Positions 1-12,830 of a stretch of DNA of 64,000 nt are shown piece by piece (positions within the stretch are counted from its first letter, which is position 1; every line of letters begins with the position of its first letter). The notes under the pieces were generated by a model, which was not told the origin of the DNA, did no database searches, and worked only from the letters and a program-made list of their open reading frames with translations. The position numbers and the translations under genes were made by a program. The DNA lies in the NCBI GenBank assembly GCA_016785225.1, contig JAFBJZ010000958.1, positions 409,001 through 473,000 on the forward strand, given 5' to 3'. The stretch is from Psettodes erumei. Its lineage: Eukaryota; Chordata; Actinopteri; Pleuronectiformes; Psettodidae.

Positions 1-3000
1 ATTATATTACCACCTGAAATATCAACAGGAATTGCGCAGGAATTTTGTATTTCTCGGTTCACCTCATCACAAGTACAATAGATCAAAGTTGAAAAAAGGG
101 AGGTTTGTGGCCTTGGCAAAGGTTTAATAAGGCAGAACTTTTCTCTCACAATCTGGCCTAATTTCTCGATGGGTACTTTCTACAATATAATCCTATTCTC
201 TGTCCCGTCTGCATCCCTATCCTGTCAAAGTCCTTACATTCACAATTCTGATGCCATCACACCTCACCGTGCAATTCTGTCAGTGTGTCACTCAAACCTA
301 CTGTTGTGCAACCCACCGCCAATATAGCCACCATGATGTCCAAAGAGACTTAGTGGAAAGCTTCCACCAACTATCTGTGAGCTTCATTCCACCACCACCT
401 GTATATATTGACAGTGCGGGGCATCCTGCCTTTTTTTCTATCATAGGCATAATGTTTCACATTGTTTTTAACAATGACACCACAGACCCAGATCTCAGCA
501 AATAACACAGAAAAATACAGTAGATATAAATGATGGTCAGGGCTTAATTAAATTAAGGAGCAAGTGATAGTAGGCTGGAATTATTCATCATTCATTATTC
601 TTCATGCACCTGCTCACCCCTTAAAGCTTGGCATGTTTCACAGTGCCGTGTCATTGTTGGTGTTAGAATGGATTGACTTATTTACTGGTGGTGTTTCTCA
701 CTTGGCATTAGATACATTTGGACATTCAACATTCGGTCTGTTTTGGACTCGAGTTCTCTCCCATTCCACGAAAATCCCCACCGTCGAGCACCAACAAACA
801 CACGCACAGCACGAACAAAGATAAGCCGCTGCATGCTGCTTGAAAATACAGATGGGATAGGGTGCAAAAATAATGACTATTTAGCATAGCAATCAAAAGG
901 ATATTCAGCACATTTAGAGAAATAAAACAACTGTCACATGTGTGCAAACACATGTGGCCTGGCATCATTTTTAACTTTTGATTGCCGAAATAATTTTAAT
1001 TGTGGAGAAATTAATGTACCATAGCTTTGCATGTAAGACGCCCCGCACAAGAATCCTTATCAGCAGCAAATCACCTCAAAGCGACATTCCTTTCAGGAGT
1101 TCCTCCTCCACTGTCAGTGAAATTGCAACCAGCAAGGCTGCTCTGATGGAAATGATATTAAGAGATTCTGTATGACAGATGCCGAGACAGATGATTATTG
1201 TTAGCATATGGTGCTTTATGATTCAGCTCCGCTGTAACTAAAAGACAAATATAGACGTTTGGCTTTGCCAAATTCCACGAACAGCCTCACACCCGCTCGT
1301 CAGGGGAAGGATTAAAGCTTAGATATTGTGAGGAGAAAGAAAAAGAACGAACCTCTACGAATGTCGTTTTGCTTCTTTTAGCCATGCTAGCAGTGGAGCT
1401 CTTGAGAGGGCAGTGTTAGTCTGTACATCCAAATACCTGCCCATGAATGAGGATGGTGAACGACAACATAATGTGGTTGGTCCTCACACTTAGAGTTGCT
1501 GTTGGTGATTGAACATCCTGTAAAGTCAATATTAACATCAACCCCACGAGTACGATCCTTCACTACAAGTGCATGTACTTTCAGTAGCTTTGATGTGTCT
1601 TTGCAGGAATGTGTGGCCTTGCATTGCACACAATGTAAAACAAATACCCTCTCATTAAATCTGAACTCCTCTGTGATTTACTGCATTAATCCCTGCTCAT
1701 GCATAAGCAGATAATAACTCAGATATTGTGCGAGCATTGCAGGGTATCGATGATTTGATTACTGATGCATTTCCAGTGACTTACTCTCATGCTGTACAGC
1801 TGGAATGGCTTCTGTAATAAGAAACTTACTGTACCATGCACAGATAAAATTCACTTCATTGCCTAGGATGCATAAAACAGGATACTATAATTCGACCTGT
1901 ACTGAAAATAATAATTTGACTGTATATTTTGGAAGGTGTGCTCCTGATTGGTTGAAGGAAAGTAGACAGTGAGTTTATGAAAGCAAGCAGTTAAAACAGA
2001 AACGCTGAGCCTAAAAATGAAAATTACTGCACTGGCACAAGTTTAAAACATCTCAGTGTTATAGCACACACCTGATCTTGGCTAAAATACTTTTTGAAGA
2101 TAAGAAACACTATCAAAACATTTGTGTTAGGGAAGTTTCCCAGAGATACGAATTGTAAGCATGAAATACTTCCATTGAAATATAATGTAAATAGTGAATT
2201 TGTGGAGCTTTTCTCTCATTCACATACTCACGCTGTATCTGTCAGACTCTTTGAAACTGTTTGCGGTATGTTCACTTATTGGCACCCGGGCAGGTGATTC
2301 TCTCTCTGTCCAAATCAGGAGAAATGTTCGTCTCATTCATTCATCACAAATGTATTTTCTTCATGGCAAAATCTTACAAGACACTTGCTTACGCAGCGAC
2401 ATTGAGGTTGCGACAACACATAATTCAACATTCTCTGTGGGTGTCAAAGTTGTAACAGGACTTTCCATTCAAAATGTCTATTCTTTAAACATAATACAAC
2501 CCCCACTTTTCAAAAGTAATTTTCAGGAAGAAAAAGTATGGGGAAATGAAATTGCTATTAAATCGGAATTGTCGTTTAAATGTATGCGGGTGAATGGGTA
2601 TTTCTATTTTTCTACCAAGTTACACAAACACTTAATTTCCCCCACAGCCCATTACATAATATCTGCTGTATTTAAGGACGGAACCGGGGTTTAAACCTCA
2701 GCAGGCATGTCACATCTGCAAGCTACTACACAGGCTCCTGGCCCCTTGAAATAAGATTGATAAAGTGGAATTCCTTTTTGATGAGACATCTAAACTCTAA
2801 ACAGCACTGTGACCACAAGGAACATGGATAAAAGCTGCAGATCATTTTTCTTCTGGACATTTTGCAGCAGAGAGCGAACACTTCCGTGGCTTCTCGCTAT
2901 TGTGGCCGTAACTCTCTCCAGACGGCTGAAAAAAAAAAAAAAAGCTGAAGGCTAGCCAAAGTGTGGAAACACACACAGACGCAGACACACACACACACAC

Positions 3001-3002
3001 AA

Positions 3003-3004
<2 letters not shown>

Positions 3005-3053
<49 letters not shown>
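3005..3053. repeat. (TC)n microsatellite
   Basis: An uninterrupted run of about 49 bases, preceded by a CA run (2986-3001). Confidence 0.95.
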
Positions 3054-3055
<2 letters not shown>

Positions 3056-3833
3056 CACCCTCCCAGGTTAATGAAGTGTGACCGTTCTGACAGGAGAGAC
3101 CAGCTCAGAAAACTCACTGAGGAGCAGGTTACACCCTCCATATTTCCAAAGAAAACACACTCACTCAGGCATCCAGGAATATCTCGAATCAGTCTTTCTG
3201 TCTGATGGCATTAGTCCTGTGGGCGTGTGTGCGTGCGCTATAGGCCTCGATTTTCAGAAAGGAAGGCTTATGGAAATGCTCTCCTGCCTAAGATACCACA
3301 TCTGTTCCCTGAGCACCACTGCCCTCCTTCCCTCTGATCTGTGTCCAGGTGGCATTCCTGTGTGGCCGGTTTCATCACAGTCCCATGATGAATGAGACGG
3401 CATCATTTACATAATCCTCGAGCTGGAGACACAGGAACCAAAGGAAACCCACTCTCGAACTCAGGGCGGCCTCTCAGAACTCAGTGTTCCTGTTTTGGGT
3501 GAGAAAGCCACATTTACTTGATTATTCATCAGTTGCTGATACATGTTATTATAATTAGTATAATGGGAGATAGAGATATATGTATTGGTGAAAGTTGTCT
3601 TAGCATCATATTTTATGGGTGAGATAAAACTTGATGTACTGGTTATCATTTATTCATTTATTTATTCATTCATTCGTTCATGGTGAAAGTACTGTTTTTT
3701 GTCTAGGTGAGCCCGAGGGATGGCACATTTAGTTGACACCACACAAGAAGATCATCATTATTTACCGACATTTTGCAGCTGTATACAAATATGGTCTGGT
3801 AGTCACGGCTCAGTTCTGACAACAAGAACAGTA

Positions 3834-3857
3834 ATATGGGCCAGACATGGCCCATAT
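3834..3857. repeat. Perfect palindrome, first of a pair
   Basis: ATATGGGCCA and TGGCCCATAT form 10-bp perfect arms around a 4-base loop. A second copy of the core lies 106 bases downstream. Confidence 0.7.
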
Positions 3858-3940
3858 ACTGCAAGGCGGGTTTTGGGTGAGCTTCGCCTTGCTGCCAATA
3901 CACAGCGTGCCGCTTTCAGGGTTAGCTGCAATGTTTTGCA

Positions 3941-3962
3941 TATGGGCCAGATGTGGCCCACA
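3941..3962. repeat. Second palindrome of the pair
   Basis: TGGGCCA GATG TGGCCCA at 3943-3960 repeats the core of the palindrome at 3834 with two loop changes. Short motif CACAGCGT occurs at 3901 and 3961 as well. The 3830-4090 block is probably a dispersed fish repeat with internal repetition, and the frames on both strands across it are not genes. Confidence 0.55.
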
Positions 3963-6900
3963 CAGCGTACTGGTTTGTGGCTTCGTTTGGCCGATTTGTA
4001 TTTGAGCCACGAACGAACGGGACAGTTTTCGAGTAAGTTCCAGCTTGACATGTGTGGGCAACATGTGACGCAACGAAATGGTCAGAGGGTGATTCACATC
4101 ATATTGCAACATGCTTTCAATGAGCCATAAATTGTCCTCTCGCTGAACAGAAAATGTAGGCCGCAACACTTGCATTAGAAGCATAATAGCCAAATGTTAC
4201 GGGCTTGTACAAAAAAAAACTACTGTAGCGATATGCTGCATACTCTCATGTTTCAGGTTTTTGTGTACACAGAGCCAACGTTACATTTCCATCATGATAT
4301 TTTTTAGGTGTACCGTAATGGGGAAGAAATTATTGAGTGGAGTGGCCACAGCTAATTAAAAGGATGATTGACAGCCCCTGCTGGTTGAACCTGTGCATCT
4401 GAGGGCTGCCACACAGGCTTGACTGAACTGTGCTGGCTAATTGATTAAAAAAAAAAAACTTTTCCATCTAAGTAAGTAATGTTTTTTGTTAAAATGCTTG
4501 GGGAAAACATTTTTAGGAATTTTGAAATGAGCAATGAACAAAACAAGTGGTTGGGCTAACTGAAAAGTCTCTCGAAGCGGTTGAGTTTTAGCATTAGCTT
4601 GGCTTGTCTCGTTCACGTAGCCATAACAATAAGTAAGCTTCCGCGTGAAATAACATTGTTTAATAATGTTGAAATTATCTACAAATATCCAACTTGTTGT
4701 AAAGTTCATAGTAGATAGAGCTTACTGTAACTCAGGACTTAGCTAGCAGCTTTTACCAGTTTTATTCATTGTCGCGTGAAAAACATGTGGGGACAATGAA
4801 GGCCATAGCAAGAGTCAAGTCATGTTCTAACATTTTCGTCTGTAATTTGTCAGCTGTCTGTATATTCAAAGTGTACTATTTAGCATAAAATTGTTGTACA
4901 TAAATATGTAATGTAGCCTACTTCATAGTTTCCTTCTTTTATTAACCACTAAATCAAAATGGGCAGACGGGGGGAATGTAGGGATTACAACACGGCAATA
5001 AGAGAGATCTGGTGAACCATAATGGTGGCGCATGTGGAAATTCAATCACTTGGAAATGTATACATGTCCACAGACAGCTCAGCTTTACGCAGTCTTTCCC
5101 ATTCCCCCCCTTCATGTTTTTTTCTCGCTCCTCACACGACACAAACGTGCGCACTCTCTCCTCCCTAACCCCTACTCTTTTCCATTATTCAAATAATTCA
5201 AAACACCCACCCGAGCCATCACGGAAATGGAAATTTTGATCTCCCTTCCAGTCACTCATTTCGGTCAGGGGAAATGGCTTGAGACAAATGTTAGGGCCCC
5301 GGTCTTACATGGTGCAAAAAGCTGTCCGCTGTTTCTAACATGCACGATGTAAATACTTGGGTGTGCAGCTTTTCAGTCAAGGGCAGGACATAAACACTTT
5401 CATCTTCTTTGCTCGTAGGATGAAGAGAAACTGGGCTTGTTTCTGAGGCTGAGGCGAAGGAGGGAAAGCATAGTCATATGATCACGGCGCGCCTCTGGTA
5501 GTTCCCCGCTTTTGCGTGTTTCTGTGAGAAGTTTGTCCGCAAGCTGTCTATTTTGTTGTCTGTGTATTCCTATTGTGCGCGTGCATGCAAATCCTCAGTT
5601 AGTATTGTGTGTACTCGTGTGTGTTTATGTACTTGCATCTTATTAGCGTGTGTCTTCATGTATCTGCTGACTGTGTGGGTGTGTGCAGAGACGTGATAGA
5701 CAGGTGAACAGACTTCCTGTCAGTTGCAATTGGCAGGTCGCAGCTGTAGATCATTTCTGAGGGCAGAGGTTCAGAACACCCACACACACACACACACACA
5801 GACACACACACACACGTCAGCCACCTCGTTAGCCCTGTCCCTGTAATGAAGGAATCTAAAAGGGAATCCTTTCAGACAGATGTCTTGACAAATCCAGAAA
5901 ATAATATGGTGGAAAGTACTTGGAGTTCTAAAACTTTGAGCAGAGAGAGAAAAGTGTCAAAAAAGTCAATTTTCTTCTTCTTGGAGGCAGTATTCAAGAA
6001 ATACAATAAGTTGCTAAGCAACATTGTGCAGGTCGGTGTGTCTATGTGTTTTCACTGTATATTAGACATGTGTGCTCAGGGTCAGTCTGTCTGTCAATAT
6101 GCTCACCCTGTGGGAGTGATCGATTGCCGCGATCGCTTTTCCTTTTCCTGTGTGAATAGGCACAGACTGCTTTTAACCCACGTAGCCAGACTGCGGCCAT
6201 CAGTCTGTTCGGCTGACACCGCCTGTCAGAAGACATCAGTTAGGAGCTGGGAACAAGAAGAATCCTTGCTTGATTCCAATCACATTTTTTCAATTGAAAG
6301 GATATTTTGATGTAATTCAGGTTGCAAATACTGTATTGCATGTACAACTTGTATGATTGCTTCAGTGTGCTGTGGATAAAGTTGCTCAGATAAGAACGAA
6401 ATCAGGTGAAGCTAGATTAATTAGAAATACACGAATGGTGTTATTTTTACATTTGGGGAATGAAAAATTGGTGACATGAAATTTTGTAAGGACATTCATG
6501 ATCGTTTGCCATTCTGTTATTCAGATGGAACGGGAAAAATGATTGGATGGGGTAGAGATATCCATGCTGCCAAGAGTCTGGAACCTAATTACATTTTATG
6601 ATCCCCCCTCAGTGCCACCAGCAGGTTGACATTTCCATTTATTAATCTAAATATCTCGACACATACTGGCAGAACATTATTCTCAACTATTGATTCCTTT
6701 CTCCTCAGAAAAGGCTATGACCTGTTATCCTTTGACCTTTCCTTAAAGTGTCACCTTGACGTTGACCACCGTGGCTTTGTGTGAAGTTTTCCTCCAGATA
6801 TCGGAGGGGTTGCCATGGAATTTAGTAAAGACAGTCATGCCCCCTTCACAGTGAACTTTGTTAATGCCCTGACTTGTCATCTTGCGCTATCATTAGGTCC

Positions 6901-7485
6901 AATACTGTGGTTTATATGCACACACAGGAAGTTAAATGAGGAGATAAACACACAGCCCAGTTCAGTCTTTCACTCACCCCCTCTGGCTAGTTTTTCACAC
7001 CGTCTCCACAGACCCATGTAAAACCCTGTTAGGAGCACGGGGCTCCAGAGCAGGGGCCCCACAGAGCTCTCCCTCACCCCGGGGACGGCGGCTCGTCCTG
7101 GGTTGACTCGCGAAGACTCCCCAGCGGGAGCGCGTTAGCTCCGTGGGAGCCGACGCTGACAAAGCTGGAGGACGCTCAAAGAGGAGAGACATGAAAGGCA
7201 GAGGCGAAGGGGAAGGCGCTGAGGGCCCCTTCTGTTTCTCCCTCTTCTTCGTCTCAACTTTTTCCTTAGTTCTGTCTCTGTTTTGTCATGTCGCAATGGC
7301 AACTTCTTGTTATCAATTGACGTTTGAAATAAAAAAAAACATCTTTAATTAGGTTCAGAGAGGGGAAGGGGGAGGAAATCAAAGAGAAAACAAAGTAGAG
7401 TGTGGATTTCCTGTCTCAGCACAAATCTATTAGTCATTACACTACAGCCTTGCCAAACCACCTTTTGTTTGACTGCATCTACTTT

Positions 7486-7835
7486 GTCTTAAACTCCTTC
7501 TCCTTCTGTGTGTGCTCCTCCTGGTCCTTGTCCATCTTACATCTCGACCTTCTTCTGCTCCCCGTTTCTTCTTCGTCTCCCCGTTTTTGGACGCCTTTTC
7601 ATCCCGCCACTCCTCTTTCACTTCCTTCTCCTCTCCGTCTATCTCCTTTGTTTTTCCTCTCTTTGTGCATGATGCCTTTCTTTGGCTACCTTTGTTTCTC
7701 TGCTCTTCTTCCTCCTCCTCTTCCTCTTTTCCAGCATCTCTCTTTTCCCTCTTGTTCTAGTTCATCTTTTCTTCATATTCCTCTTTCCCTCCATTTGCCT
7801 CTCCTTCTATTTTTCTTTTTTTGCCTCCATGTCAT
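7486..7835. repeat. Long pyrimidine-rich tract
   Basis: About 350 bases almost entirely of C and T on the plus strand, with no fixed period. The Ser/Leu/Phe/Pro-rich frames across it are composition artefacts. Confidence 0.8.
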
Positions 7836-9273
7836 TGCAGGCATATAATTTATGAAGTGTTGAAAATGTTCCTTTCTGAGCTGCTCTGCTCGGTAACCAA
7901 GGTTACCAACATGTGAATCAGTATCACTGAAAATCACGTGTGATTTTTAGGTGGGCATGCAGGAATGGAAAAGCTTCAGAGCCGCAGCTCTGTGTAGTCT
8001 GGAGCCTCGTGTTTAACATATTTCAATTAGTAGTGATTTTTTATTCCTAAATGACTGATATTGTTGTTGACCCTCTTTCGGCTTCGCCAACACACCCACC
8101 TGAACGCGCATACACGTCGACACACTATATGAGTCACACAGAGCGCATCGTATTACTGTACTGTTTTGGATCACGTGCGGGGTAAAATAAACTGACATGC
8201 TCGCTTGCTTCCATTTATCGTTCCACAGATAAATAGGAAAGTGTGACTCCAGGCAATCACCTCCTGCACCTGTCAGAACCCGAAACAACTGTTAAAGAGC
8301 CTCGGAAAATAAATTAATGAAGCCCAACAGGTGAATTTACAACAAGTTCATCAATAAAAATCAAGTATCGTTTGGTAACAACCGCCAATATAAAGTGAGG
8401 TCACAACAGCCATCACAAAAATTACTGGAAAGGAGTAGGGTGACAAGAATTTACAAAAATACTAAAAATACTAAAAAGTACAAGGTGCTCAGGTCGCTGC
8501 AGTTGTGTGAGTGAAATGGGAGAGAAGGGGCTTCCTGGTGGTTGTTACATGTGTGTAACAGCAGTGTAACGTGAGGCCTGTGCAGATCCTTAACCCTGCT
8601 TCTCTACAGCTGGACCATCTGTAAGAACGACACTGTACCGGCTTATGTTTTCTATCAACATAATGAAGAAATGTGTTGATTTACATATTTGGAGAGTCGC
8701 AATACTGTATGTTGATAATGAACACAAATGTTCACACATAACTTATTTATTTTTTGCCAAAATATTTGATCTTGCAGTACAATATCCACTTTTAGGGTTC
8801 TATTTAGACTCTGGCAGCGCTTGGTTAAGGTTAGAGAAACACTGCGTTCTGGTTTAATATGAAAAAAGTTCACGGTGACTTCAGACACAACATGTTTGTT
8901 TACATTTATCCAGAACCACAACTGCAACCAAAGGGTTTTGTTGCCTGAACGTAGCCACAGACAGGCGTTTGAATGTGAGCCCCGGTCTCTGGTGTAACAT
9001 CATCCACCCATCCAACCCTCTCCTGGTGATCCCATGAGTGGTAATAAACGTAGACCTTCATTCATTCACAAAAAGGGTTGGCTCAGAGCTTAATCCAGCC
9101 AGCCATGACGTTTCCTACAAATTCCGTTTGCTCTTGCAGTTCAGATGTACAGAAATGTAATTTGTAGAAGACAGGGTTTAGATAGAAATGTTACAATGCC
9201 CCCATGGTTTCTTGTTGGCTTATTGTGATTTTTTTTTGTACCATTCACTGACATCCTCTTGTGTCCTCTCTAG

Positions 9274-9306
9274 GACCTCTGTGGACTAAGCCAGAGGCTG
9301 AAAGAG
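9274..9306 (+). other. Candidate 33-nt in-frame microexon
   Basis: A pyrimidine-rich tract ending CCTCTCTAG precedes 33 bases that are followed by GAG/GTAAGT, a near-perfect donor. The segment is open in two frames (DLCGLSQRLKE, or PLWTKPEAER with split end codons) and its length is a multiple of three. Neural microexons of this size are common in vertebrates. The parent gene is unknown: it could belong to an upstream neighbour or be an upstream alternative exon of the channel gene. Chance occurrence is possible. Confidence 0.35.
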
Positions 9307-11834
9307 GTAAGTCATTGCACCGCCATCCACTGGTGGAAATACATATGACGCTTCAACGGTTAAACGCCCCTGAGAGACGTAGCTGTCCATGCTAACTGAA
9401 ATTGGTCAATGTGATAGTGATGGTCAGTGTGTCGGGACGCTTTTTTTTCTTTTTTTTTTTTACATATTCTGAATGAGAGAAGAGTTTAAATTCCCTGAAA
9501 TCGTATTTTCACCCTCAATCAGATTCTTATGATGAGTGGTGGTCAGTGTGGGTTAGTGCACGAGAGATTCATGACCTTCTGTTTCTGTCCTTGGTTTCTC
9601 GCTGGTTTGAAGAGGGCTGGACTTAGTCTGGAAAACACACATATTTCAATGCACTAATCAGAGTTCAGTGAAACTGAAATCAAAGTCTGACAACAGTTGT
9701 GCGGTTGATTGCTTACTGTACATTGCCAGCACTATCGGTCTGATCAAACCACACCCACACAGTCCCGTTAAAGCAGATTAGCTCTCTGCTCTGCCCGAGG
9801 CTGAGAGTCTCAATAAAGAATCATTTTTTTCTGGTTCTCAACTCTGACCATTCTTTATCTCCTTGTGAACGTAAAGTTAGAGATAGAGAGCAGTTACAAA
9901 TGTGAAACGGAGTGTTCAGGGTTTCAGTGTCCTAGATCAAAATATTATCGATCGCGAGTTCTAATCGATTGCAGGTTTGCTGGCACTAAATATAGGAGCG
10001 GGCATCTCGTCCAGAGAACGAATGCCACAAAGTTAAACAGCACATGTGAATAACAACTTCCTGGATTTCACAGCAACCACAAAAATCATATTTAACTTCT
10101 GATGATTTTATTGATTAAAAGGAACCAGCCTGACATATTTCAAAATGCTGTCAGTTAAATTAAACTGTTTTTGTCCTGATTTCCATTTTGGTTTGTTGAC
10201 ATCTTCCCTTGCATAGGAAAACATAGCTGCTAGATTTCTCATGACGGAGCAGAGCGTATAAAATCCTGCAAAACAATCTGTTTTTCCTCAGCGCTCTTTG
10301 CTTCATCAGTGATGAGGTGAAACATAAATATTCTGCTTGTCGTATTTTTTGAACATCCCAGCTAATGAGAGGCTACACAAGCCAAGCGCACTGAAATGCA
10401 ACCGTCAAATGTTCTGTGGCAGATCGTGGAGTTTAAATGAACAGCTCTGATCCAAAGCAGATATTGATCTCAGGAATCCCAATTTCACATTAAATAAGCA
10501 TGTCGCAATAGGCCGAGGGCTTCGTGTGATATTAAACCTGACCCAACCTCTGCGTCAAGTCAAAAGGCAGAGGTCTGCTTCAAATTCCTCTTTAATGGAT
10601 TGTGACTCTTCGTGAAAACAACACTAATCATTTGTTTTTAATGTCCTTGTGTGACTGAATGAAAAAAAGAATTGACTCCCTATGGGGTGCTGAGCTGCAA
10701 AGGGAACTCTGGGCTTGTTTATAGAAGAAGGGGGGGTACAGTAACGCGCTGAGTGATTGGTCTGCCTCCTGACCTGCCGTGTAAAGGGTTAACTGTAAGA
10801 ACAATATTGGAGCAAGGAGAGATAGGATGACTCCATGGTCACTATTGTAATTACCTCTTCTGGACAAACCCAAAACCAAACCAAAAATGGTAATATGCAG
10901 ATAACCCACAGGTACGGATACGTTCTTTCAGTGTGGGTCTGCCTGCGGAGCAGCCACGAGTTTTGGTGGGAGAGCTGAAATCACTCACCCTGATAAATTG
11001 GGACCTTAGCTCAAACTGGCCAGCGCTAACAAACATCATTCATCAAGCCCTCATAAAAGCTCGCCTTGGGAAGCGTTCGTGGGCACTCAGTGTTGAAACG
11101 CCGGTGCTTTATTTAATTTTATGAATTATAAATGCAGCATTGTATTGCTTATTATTAATGAATGTTGTATTTGTACTGTGGGTGTGCTTTGCCTAGGACC
11201 TGGTAATAACCGTGTTCTATTTTTTTTTTTCTCTTATGTATTCAGAGCAGCGCCTTATTCCCGGCCTAATAGGTACGAGCGCTGTGCAATCAATATGTTT
11301 TAATGGGAACTCTGTTAAAATAGTGCGCGATTTAGTAATCAGTCCAAGCAAGGTGCGTTGACAGGAGCTGTAAAGTTTCCCACTCTTCCTCTCTTTCCCT
11401 CCTCCTCCATGTGCTCACATGCAGGTGGGTTTTTAGGTCATGCATGCACGTGTGCTGCTCCGTCTCCATGCTTTCACAATGAGCTCGGCGTAAACAGCCC
11501 AGGTGATTAATATTTCCGACTGCGCACAAGCGCCGGCTGCGACAGATGCTATGAAAAAAAGGAAATTGGCGCTCCTCATTGATTTGCTCCCGCTCTCAAA
11601 TCAATGGTCGCACGCTGTAATGAAAATAAAGAACGCTGCTGCTACAGTATGTACTGTAAGGAATGTGCTGCAAGGCTGTTTGTAGGAAAGCATGAGCATC
11701 AGGGCTATAGAAACTTGGAATTAAAAGATAGAGGGGACAGCAAGCAACAGCTCTGTAATTCAGAGACACTATGTTACCTAAACTACAGAGAACAACAACG
11801 TGCTTCGCTTCAGGCTCCCTAAACTTGTGTAGGC

Positions 11835-11840
<6 letters not shown>

Positions 11841-11882
<42 letters not shown>
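11841..11882. repeat. (TG)n microsatellite
   Basis: 21 uninterrupted TG units. Confidence 0.95.
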
Positions 11883-11884
<2 letters not shown>

Positions 11885-12005
11885 TGCAGTTTGAGTTATA
11901 GACCTAACAGAGTGAGGAGGTTTCGACCGGTCCTCTCAAACTCGAAGGGCTGTTTTGAGGTTTCGACTTGGTTTTAGTGTTCAGGTTAGAATATGGTGCA
12001 TATTG

Positions 12006-12007
<2 letters not shown>

Positions 12008-12040
<33 letters not shown>
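12008..12040. repeat. Compound (TG)n(AG)n microsatellite
   Basis: A TG run turns directly into an AG run; it lies about 550 bases upstream of the first CCAAT box of the promoter block. Confidence 0.9.
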
Positions 12041-12559
12041 GGTGAGACAGACGGCCTGGGGAAACATCTTCCCCTAGTGGCCACTAAGCATACACGTCAG
12101 CTCACTCCTCCGGGGCCTTGGACTCCCCAAATCTGGCGATGTAAGTGAAAATAAACAAGCCAATGCTAACGGCCCATTCTCTGCATGCAAATGCTGCTGT
12201 GGGAAAGTGACCCCAGACTGGGCTTGAGGGGCCAGCCGGGGTCCCTGAGGCCAAGTCTGAGGGTCCTCTCTGCACGTTGCGGGATAGGTTGGCTTCATGA
12301 TCATTTAAATTGCCAGTCAGTTATGACTGCAGAGTTACTTTTGCTGCAGCTGATTAAGCTATTTCATGAACAGTTATGTAATACTTAACTCAATAAACTA
12401 TTTTTTTTAAATTGGACTCTTAGGGACAGTGTGATCAGGTTTGGAGTCTGTGGTTGAGCTGGGATTTACAGGTTTTTGGGGAAACACTAGTTATCATGTA
12501 CATCCCTGTATACTCACATTCCGTTGGAGTCACAATGCAGCGTGTGGCAACTTTTCCCC

Positions 12560-12830
12560 CTTAAAATTCCCCATAATAAAGCTCTGGACCAATCACACAG
12601 CGGTGCTGATAGATGCCATCACTCCCTCACTTCTCATTGGCCGACAGTTGACAATAAGATTCCAGCTGTTTCACCCCCTCCCCTCCAATATACAGCTCGG
12701 GTTGACGTACGGCTGACCCAGTGAGGAGGGCGCTCCAAGTGAGGACGCGCTGTGATTGGACCAAAGCGGGCGCCCGTTGGGCGGGGAGCGAGAAGTTAGG
12801 ACGACCCCCCCCCATCCAGCTGTGTGAGCC
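12560..12830 (+). promoter_or_regulatory. cacna1g: Probable CpG-rich, CCAAT-box promoter of cacna1g
   Basis: This block holds CCAAT or its complement ATTGG at 12589, 12636, 12685 and 12755, a CRE-like TGACGTAC at 12703, and a GC box GGGCGGGG at 12779. CpG density rises sharply from about 12700. No TATA box lies at a convincing distance. The block is about 1.5 kb upstream of the coding exon and in the same orientation as the leader exon that follows. Such clusters of NF-Y and Sp1 sites are typical of TATA-less vertebrate promoters. The assignment to cacna1g rests on position only. Confidence 0.6.

Larger units (their letters stand above)
1..9240. other. Upstream flank, no recognisable gene
   Basis: This is AT-rich DNA with short chance frames only. 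It contains a (TC)n run (3005-3053), a (TTCA/TTTA)n run (3649-3681), paired palindromes (3834-3960), CA runs near 5780-5815, and a long pyrimidine-rich tract (7486-7835). I recognise no protein domain in any frame. It may be intergenic or an intron of a neighbouring gene. Confidence 0.5.
9310..12540. other. Upstream flank between candidate microexon and promoter
   Basis: No recognisable protein is encoded. It contains a 42-bp (TG)n run at 11841, a TG/AG run at 12008-12040, and a unique block at 11230-11660 with many TAAT and GATTAA motifs that may be regulatory. The rest is AT-rich and without visible structure. Confidence 0.45.

Noticed and set aside
5400..5480. Possible terminal exon after an acceptor-like site at 5418 (DEEKLGLFLRLRRRRE)
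   Set aside because: Only the acceptor is good; no known protein, no polyadenylation signal nearby and no partner exon.
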